A DNA stretch of 24,648 nt from Phaeoceros laevis (lineage: Eukaryota > Anthocerotophyta > Anthocerotopsida > Notothyladales), in the NCBI GenBank assembly GCA_049999765.1, contig JBNGIQ010007714.1:1-24648 (forward strand), given 5' to 3'. Below, one piece after another: positions 17,947 to 24,648 of this stretch (position 1 is the first letter of the stretch; each line of letters opens with the position of its first letter). The position numbers and the translations under genes are program-made. The notes under the pieces are model-generated. The model ran no database searches and was not told the origin of the DNA. It saw only the letters and a program-made list of their open reading frames with translations.

Positions 17947-18533
17947 TCACCAGGCTTGTGGAGGATGAACATTAGCATCATTAGGATGAACACTGGCAAC
18001 TAACATCTCCTCAAGACAAGCTGGTGCCTTGTGAGCTTCATCACAAGCACCATACCCAGCAATCAGGGTTGTCCATGTCACCACATTCTTTGTGTTCATG
18101 CTGTCAAAAATCTGGCGCGCCTCTTCCAGCTCACCACGTTTTGCATACATGTCCACCAAGCAGTTGCTCATCACTACATCATCCAGCAGAACTCTTTTGA
18201 CAATCTTTGAGTGCAGCTCCCTGGCCTTTTTCTGTATGGCACCAGTGGTTGTACACGCCCGGCTATCTGCACTATGGACCCATGTCACCACATCCTTTGT
18301 GGCCATGCTGTCAAAAACATGGCGTGCACCTTCCAGCTCACCACATTTTGCATACATGTCCACCACGCAGGTGGTCACCACTACATCATCCAGCAGACCT
18401 CTTTTGACAATCTTTGAGTGCAGCTCCCTGCCCTTCTGTATGGCCCAGCGGTCAGGGCATTCCATATCACCACATTGTTTGCTTGCTCCTTCTTCCGAAT
18501 CATCGTATCTGCTTGCTTGCTTGCTTCTTTAAA
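17947..18533 (-). pseudogene. PPR fragment with two tandem shortened cassettes
   Basis: From 18444 a single minus-strand frame contains two 204-nt-period cassettes. Cassette one (18444-18241) starts AIQKGRELHSKIVKRGLLDD and runs through VDMYAKCGELEGARHVF to KDVVTW. Cassette two (18240-about 18060) is very similar in DNA and protein. In a normal PLS array about 30 more residues separate TW (NALIAGY...) from GAIQKGRELHS; here that part is missing between them. Upstream, NNVVIWNALTAG is in another frame, so the join at about 18450 is a frameshift. The frame stops at 17947 after PPQAW. The gene's upstream part is lost in, or beyond, the assembly gap. Confidence 0.7.
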
Positions 18534-18575
18534 AAAAAAGGGGGGGGGGTAGAGATAAGGAACAGGGGGGGTGGC

Positions 18576-18675
18576 NNNNNNNNNNNNNNNNNNNNNNNNN
18601 NNNNNNNNNNNNNNNNNNNNNNNNNNNNNNNNNNNNNNNNNNNNNNNNNNNNNNNNNNNNNNNNNNNNNNNNNNN
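18576..18675. other. assembly gap (100 N)
   Basis: Exactly 100 unknown bases, the conventional placeholder for a gap of unknown size. The left flank is a run of 9 A and 11 G (18531-18550) and further G-runs, the kind of low-complexity sequence that stalls assemblies. Features on either side should not be assumed adjacent. Confidence 0.97.
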
Positions 18676-19198
18676 GCAGAAGGGACCAAGGGTAGACAGG
18701 AAGAGACAAAAACAGAGGTGGTCAGCTGGGAGCCTCTTGTTTGATTGGTTGACGTCTTCCTGGTTGACCGGAAACTGGTTGGCTAGCTGACTTGGTGGAG
18801 CGCTGCCCTGGTGACTGAACAATGAATAGTGCGTGGATGGCAGTGAAGGATGGTGCTGAGCAGGTGGTAGTGGACAAGATTGGGCTGGACTTCTATAACA
18901 GCAGGATCGACAGGTTGGGAGCAGCAGAAGTGGAGGTGGGAGAGGGTGGCGGGACCGCACGTCACTATGTAGACAGTAGGACGACAGAAAAGACAAGGTA
19001 AGCAAACATCGGGAAGCAAACATTCAGACGCTTTGACACCTGCCGACGCACACGGAGACAAAAAAAAATGTGGCAAAGAGCAGGTCCCTATGACCGCACG
19101 ACATAGCTGCACGCAATGCACACACGGGAAGGGGGAGCGGAGGCGTGGAAGGGGGCGGGAACACGAAAGTTGTGCGCGCGAACCCTAGAACGCCATAG
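18676..19198. other. intergenic, nothing identified
   Basis: The open minus-strand frame across this stretch is Ser/Pro/Leu-rich low complexity without a recognisable motif and runs into the gap. I see no RNA gene or clear repeat. Confidence 0.4.
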
Positions 19199-19640
19199 CC
19201 AGAGCTTGCGCGCGGCTACTATACAAGTCTTGATGATAGTTGGGCAGACAAGCAGGCCATGGGAGCAGGAGTTTTCGAAGTTATGAGCACACATTTGGCA
19301 TTTATTTGAAAGAGGAAGGTAGTCTTTTTTGAATGTTGGCAGCCGGTTGTACAATAACTTCCAGACAAAGGACGCAAGCTTTGGGTTGAACGCTTGCCAG
19401 ATGTGCTGCCACATGCCAGCCGGCAGAGTTTGCATGTTCCAGAGTTCTTTGCTGCGCACCTTAAGAATGTGAAGAGCTTTGCTGTGGAGAGCCAAGTAAC
19501 CCTTGTGCGTCTTGTAAGTGGCCAGGTTCGCACCTTGGTCACCCCTAGTCACAGAGGAAGGGAAAATAGAGGTAGAGGAATGAACTTGATGGGAAACAAA
19601 CAATATCAGCAATAGTTTCGCATCTGCCCACTGGCAGTGC
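19199..19640 (-). pseudogene. LINE retrotransposon fragment: reverse-transcriptase zinc-binding domain (zf-RVT)
   Basis: The minus-strand frame holds WNMQTLPAGMWQHIWQAF, then PKLASFVWKLLYNRLPTFKK and a zinc-binding pattern CQMC...SHGLLVC (Cys-x2-Cys, then His-x4-Cys), finally ARKLWLW. This order is the plant zf-RVT domain that lies C-terminal of the reverse transcriptase in LINEs and related genes. The domain spans about 19414-19199. No reverse transcriptase lies upstream on the same strand, so it is a truncated relic, or possibly a domesticated remnant. Confidence 0.6.
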
Positions 19641-19676
19641 ACAGGCTGTTGGAGGCTGTTGCTCCTGGAAATGTAT

Positions 19677-19692
19677 ACACACACACACACAC
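19677..19692 (+). repeat. (AC)8 microsatellite
   Basis: Eight uninterrupted AC units. Confidence 0.9.
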
Positions 19693-19714
19693 CCGATGTT
19701 CCTGGGTTGTGCAT

Positions 19715-22700
19715 GTGTGTCCTCTTTTGTAAGTGTGACTAGATCATACTGCAAGGATGTGTGTTAGAATTGAATCTTGCTTTGCTGGCCTTTACTCTGT
19801 TTAATTTTGGCTCTTTACATGTTAACGCCTGTCACTCCTAGCCTCACTAGCATTCACTGATGGCTGTCTATAAAGGCATTTTTCAGGTCCCAGGTAGCTG
19901 CATTGCAGCATCTTTGGAATTACCAATAATATTGATTGGATGTGAATACCTAACCGCGTGACATGCTGGCCACAAGTAACTGGCCATGACAAGCCTCTGT
20001 CCTGGTTTATTTAGCATGGTGCCGGCACCTATATGGTGCATAGCAACAAACCGCTTATTGTGAGGTTGGTAAAAATGACCAGTCCAACAAAACGTTGTGA
20101 ACTGGCTGAGGTACCATGATGTCTAATCATTCGCTTACTGGTCTGGTTCTCATAAGAAATCTGTATCAGGACATGGCAAGGTTGAGAACACATAGCATGA
20201 TGCCGAATCATGGCACCCTGTTGCCCTATGATGTGAATGGCTAGCCACTCTCCAGTTCACAACCGGTCCATACATTGTCTGCTGATTAGTGCACTATGAC
20301 TACTTGGCACAAGCTATTATATTTATCTGATTGCGGCTCCTGTCCTCCCAATCAGACTATGGCACAATGGAATGTGATCTACACGATCCTTCCTGGTAAG
20401 GAGTTTGGAAACCTTTTGTCCTACAGTTCGTCTAGCCTCCTCAAATGAACGTCGCATCATATCACAGTCTTTGAGCCTCCTGTTTTGTTTTAAGCATACG
20501 TTGGTTTACAAAGATTTTTTCAGGACCAACCTTGGCCACATAGATGGTCTGTAAGAGATAACACCCGTTTTTAGCTGTGATTTGACGGCTCCAGGAATCA
20601 CATGCAGGATTCATAATCAGTACTTTTTCAGGCTCTGAGTACGTCTGATTGCCAGCATACTTTCAGGCCCTGGACGTGGCCCTATCAAATAATGTGCATT
20701 CCACAAAACCTGTAACTCGTGGCGCTTGCGTTTAGCAGCTCTCACAAGTCTACAACATGGTAACAGATTTTACAGTGCCTCCATACTCAAAATAGAGGGG
20801 ACTATAGCTTGCCCTGGCAGTCATCATTTATGTTGAGCGAGAAAAGCATCCTAATACAGCGTTACCTTCTGATTCTAAGTGGCTCCCGCCCAGCCCCTAT
20901 TTAACTAGCCTCTTGAGTCCCCCAAATCCTATCTTCAGCCACTGCCCCGCTTGGCCTTGCTACTCCTTTGTCTCGGGCTTTCTCCACCCTCCCCTGCCTC
21001 ATACCTATAGCAACATAGCATTCTCTTTCAGTGGATTTTGAAGGTGCTCTGGTGATTCTTACAGAATGTCTAGCTCGCAGCAGGTTTTTCTGCCCCCTAT
21101 GACTATTGTTGTCAAACACTTCTTTTCAAACTTGCTTTTGATAGTATACCTTATGTATGATGCAATGCGTTGGATCGCTGAACTTTTTGTACTTGTCTCT
21201 TTCGCATGCTGAACTTCTGCATTTGTCTTTTGAGCTTGCTGCACTCAGTTACGTAAACTGATCAATGTCTAGCTCGCAACAGGTTTTCTGCAAGAAATGT
21301 TCAAAAACAAGGATGTTCAGTGCCTTCACGATGCTAACTGCTACCTGATACCTGGCAAATGAAGATGGTACTGTCCCTGGCACCAGTTGCCCTTGACATA
21401 CACCAAGCTTCTATATAAGCTTTTTCCTAGGCACCTGTTGCCTCATGCAAAGCTATCTCGTGTTCTGAGTTATGCTTGAAAGTTTTTGAAGTTTTTCTGA
21501 TTGATAATGCAAGTACAGAGTCCTGCAGGAGCCAGGTCTACCAATGGCTGCTAGAAACCTGGTCGATGAAGGCCTTTGGTACTGATGAAGGGGGGCCGGA
21601 GGTTTGCTCTCACCCAGCAAATGCCTGTTCGATTTTTGCTCTTGTCGAAAGAAGTCTGGTGACCTTTTTTTCGATAACTAGCATTGTACAGATCTACATT
21701 TTTCAGAAGTTCTGAAAGGCACATCTTAGTGCACACCAATGCGGCAAGGGACTGTTGCTACCTGAATTGTTTCATGGTAGCAGCTATCCTTACGCCGTAC
21801 AAGCGATGCAGCCCATGTTCTGCTACCATGTTCTCTGAAACAGATTTTCTAAAGTTGCTTGTTGACACGATACCTTGTGGTTTCGCTGCATTTTCGCAAG
21901 AACCAACGCTTCAGTGCTCTGTCATTCGAATGTCTTGGCTTCTCGTTTGAGCTGCCCCTTCGAGTCCTTTGGCATATGAATCGTGGAAACGCCATGTTGG
22001 CTAATTACCCTGTTTCTGACTGCAACAAAAAAGGACAGAAGTCACTTGACAATTTTGAAGGCTCAGGGTAGACCTCTGCAGACCTGAACAGGTCACGAAT
22101 GCTTTGCTGACCAACTTAGCAATACAAAAAGGTCACGATTGCTTCCCCGACATGGCCTCGAAATGTCGAAGATAGCTTTCGCAAGAACTGGACCCTATCA
22201 AGGGCAATGTCTTCATACTTTTACTACAGTTATAAAAACTATATGTATGTCACAAATCCATACAGGTTCACGAACACGAGGTTGTGACCTGCCAGTTGCC
22301 CGATTGGGACTTGTCTAAACGAGATGCAACATAAACAGGTTTTGCAGCGGAATGGTAACTTCTCATAACGTGCCTTGTTCAAGCAGGCCCAGAAATAGAG
22401 CATAACTTGACTTGACAAAGGTATGCGGGCTCACAAGCGTACCCAGCTTGACAGAAAAATGACAAGTTCTGAATCTAAGTGGTACTGAAGTGTTTTGCAG
22501 GCCCCAAAGTATCAGGATCTTTGCCAAGGCTGCACAAAATCAGCAGCTGTACAAAGAGGTTCTGCTGCATTTGATAGGTAATCACAAATGGTGTCCAAAT
22601 CAAGGCAATATTGAGCATAAGCAGTCCACAGGCAGTCCACGGTATGCAGCAAGTGTTCAAGTTCCCGTGTTCAGTCATGTAAGTGACCAGGTATGTAGGC

Positions 22701-24110
22701 AATAGTTCATCTAAAATGCAAACTGAAACTGCAAGTATCCGCAAGTGTTCAAACTGATTCACAAACAGAGGATAAGGATGCAGGGAGGAGTTGTGGCAAA
22801 GGTCACAAGTCTTTGCACACAGGTCTCCATGAAATTGCAACTGTAGGGAGATTGTGAGCCTCCCCCTCCCTCCGCCTTCATCAGTGCTTGTCGGAGCTCC
22901 TAGGCCTGGATTTCTGGACCCCTGGGCAAGCAGATCCAGGTACAGGCTGCAATTTGTTTGTCAAAAACATGTGGGTCACAGTGTTTGACTGTTCAGACCC
23001 TCGTTTCCTCTGAGCCTAAAATGCAGGAGGTAGCTGGTGGTATTTCCAGCTACTCCTGATCTTTGGCATTGGCGAAAAAAGCAAACAAAGACAAGTAGCA
23101 GGCATCAACAAAAGGTATGCAATAATCAACACATTCACAGCTTTCCAGAAATGGTACTACCTGCTGGGCCATGATGAGAGTGTGTACACAGGGCAGGGAA
23201 AGGGAGCAGCACAGGCTGCTAGTGTGACGAAGGAGAACTTGTCCAGGCGGGGGATCGGTGCTAAGGACCAAGGCAGCAAGCAGGATGAAGGCAGGAAATG
23301 CGAAAGCACTTGTCTGGAGAATGAGCATGGGTTTAAGTAGCAACAAATTAGGTTAGGCTGGCAAAGTTGGAAATTGGCGGCAGTCTCAGGAAAGTAAGCA
23401 GGCAGTTTCTGGAAAGTAAGCAAGAGAGCGTCGATCAGTATGCCAGATTGTCGAGGATACGGTCTGCACATAAAGTAATTTTCCTTGTTGCCTTTGCAAG
23501 CTGAAAAACCGCGTGAAACGGGCACAAGCTCGACATGGACTTGAATGCCTGCCGTCGTCTTTATTAAAATACACTTTTTAACAGTGGTATCCGTCATTGG
23601 CGTTGGTGCCTAGGATCCATGTGTATTTAATGACGTTCGGTGGCCATAGCCGCAAATCTTTTCAGATTTGTTTATGCAGCCTTCCCAATGATGTGTAGCT
23701 CGTCCTTCACATTCAAGTATTCAGCTGCCACCTGTACAGGCATCAGAAGAGTCTAGCAGCTGCCATGCTCATTAATTGTATGCGGCTATCAAGGCAAGTG
23801 GCTAGGAAACCGCTTTTTTTTGGCAAACGGACATGAAAAGAACGATTCAGCAAATAAAGGCTGCTTACTCATTTGCGTTGTGTAAGGTTATCGTATGCGA
23901 TAACCTGTCATACATACATACAGCATATGTGTGTATGTATGTATGTATGTAACCCTCCTTCCAACCCGGTGTGTAGTTTTAGTTCTCGTCTCGTACAAGG
24001 ATGATTGCGTTGTGCAGTCCTTGTCCTTGGTGAGAACTCACACCACAACATCAGAGATCGAAGTAACTAAGCCAAAATGGGATAGGACAAGACTGAATAG
24101 CATGTACCAG
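19715..24110. other. 4.4-kb stretch without identifiable genes
   Basis: Only short frames on both strands, none with a motif I recognise and none that link into a spliced gene by homology. Minor repeats: a 12-bp palindrome GGTGCCGGCACC (20018-20029); a 31-bp-period pair starting GCTGAACTT at 21177 and 21208; a 26-bp direct repeat (TGTCTAGCTCGCA...) at 21067 and about 21267; a 40-bp-period pair starting AGGTCACGA at 22090 and 22130. A TATATAAG at 21412-21419 lies between two AAGCTT sites, but no gene follows it. Long introns, UTRs or noncoding RNA cannot be excluded. Confidence 0.4.
23885..23951. repeat. 9-bp hairpin next to a palindromic microsatellite
   Basis: AGGTTATCG (23885-23893) is complementary to CGATAACCT (23898-23906) across a TATG loop. 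It is followed by CATA units, the centre GCATATGT and TATG units, so that 23909-23951 is an approximate palindrome. Such arrays can form cruciforms and are prone to length change. Confidence 0.75.
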
Positions 24111-24144
24111 GTAATGTAGAACATTACGCAATGTTACAGCTATC

Positions 24145-24648
24145 TCAAAGGGAATTAACGCACCAGATTTCTTGTTCCAAATGGTCTAGCACTTCTTGTT
24201 GGGTAACATGTGCACCGGGGAACGATCCTTGCTCAAGAAATTTCTGCACAGTACATAGAAGTCTTCTTCTATGAAAGCCGTTAGCTGTGAAAGCATCGAC
24301 TAGTGTCATGATCTCCTCATGTGCACAAATTGCATTACTACAGATGTACAAGAGTGGGAAGACTTGCGATAAAATCACCTTGTAGGCCTGGGCAATAGAC
24401 CTATTTGAAGCAAGATGAATGAACTGTGCGATGGGGAAGGGCAGGGCCCTTCGTTTGTCATATTTTCTGAAGGCAAAGGACCCTGTACATGCGTCGCTGA
24501 TGGTGAATTGGAAAGATAAGACGTGTGCATCAACTCCAATAGTGTTACCATCCTGGTCAGCATCAAAGGCCTGGATTTCAGGCTCGATACTAACTATGTT
24601 CAGTGGGTAAATCCAGTATGGAGAATCCTCTGTACGAAGAATAGCTGG
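24145..24648 (-). mobile_element. retroelement reverse transcriptase C-terminal fragment (tentative), runs off the window
   Basis: One minus-strand frame stays open from the window edge (24648) to a TGA at 24145, 167 codons with no start in view. It reads YWIYPLNIVSIEPEIQAF, then HVLSFQFTISDACTGSFAFR, KYDKRRALPFPIAQFIHLAS, SNRSIAQAYKVILSQVFPLL and ANGFHRRRLL. The pattern of a beta-strand 'LSFQFTIS', then a K-D/K-R stretch, then 'P-F....F...SN' and 'NGF..R.L' resembles the end of the reverse transcriptase and thumb in Penelope-like or old LINE-type elements. I see no catalytic motif here; those would lie beyond the right edge. It could be another conserved protein. Confidence 0.35.

Noticed and set aside
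18529-19023. 164-codon minus-strand frame across the gap
   Set aside because: It passes through 100 N and is otherwise Ser/Pro/Leu low complexity.
21404-21720. TATA box (TATATAAG at 21412) driving the 79-codon frame at 21476
   Set aside because: The frame has no homology or codon signal, and the TATA sits between two AAGCTT repeats; chance is likely.
23157-23597. 146-codon minus-strand frame
   Set aside because: Composition is irregular, no motif, no supporting splice-linked exons.
1-24648. CRISPR array, prokaryotic operon, phage or defence island
   Set aside because: Spliced plant genes and plant repeats throughout; direct repeats found are tandem minisatellites or transposons, not repeat-spacer arrays.

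Overview
This is nuclear DNA of a land plant. Evidence: spliced genes with short introns (about 70-290 bp, nearly all GT-AG), plant-type orthologues (a cation/calcium exchanger of the CCX type, a GCK-domain protein, CPSF73-II, mitochondrial ribosomal protein mL43), degenerate PLS-type pentatricopeptide repeat (PPR) cassettes, a telo-box, and tRNA-derived SINE, MITE and LINE debris. The PPR style suggests a seed-free lineage (lycophyte, fern or bryophyte), but I cannot name the organism. Nothing looks bacterial or viral.

Layout. 1-2.1 kb: gene-free repeats (telomere-like units, a 14-bp hairpin, a 68-bp minisatellite, a GC-rich nested hairpin, a SINE copy). 2.1-13.8 kb: a compact six-gene island: a DNAJC11/OWL1-type J protein (+), a CCX exchanger with one intron (+), a GCK-domain protein (-), CPSF73-II with 13 exons (+), a small membrane/coiled-coil protein with two or three exons (-), and mL43 with three exons (+). 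Several of these genes are spliced from short exons, so I rebuilt them by following protein conservation across splice sites with matching phase. 14-16.6 kb: nested transposable elements (two more SINE copies and a 1.16-kb Harbinger-like inverted-repeat element). 16.6-18.5 kb: a broken PPR array on the minus strand, ending at a 100-N assembly gap. 18.7-24.1 kb: one LINE zinc-finger fragment and otherwise nothing I can identify. 24.1-24.6 kb: an open frame running off the right edge that resembles the end of a retroelement reverse transcriptase.

How the genes work together. They form no pathway; they are housekeeping genes packed in two head-to-head pairs (GCK/CPSF73-II, 473 bp between start codons; membrane protein/mL43, 211 bp), each likely sharing a promoter, and in convergent pairs (CCX/GCK and CPSF73-II/membrane protein). 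I found no undescribed defence or metabolic system. The most useful new observations are the SINE family with a conserved 3' tail, the internally shortened PPR cassettes, a CPSF73-II with a long C-terminal insert carrying LxLxL motifs, and a probable GC-AG first intron in that gene.
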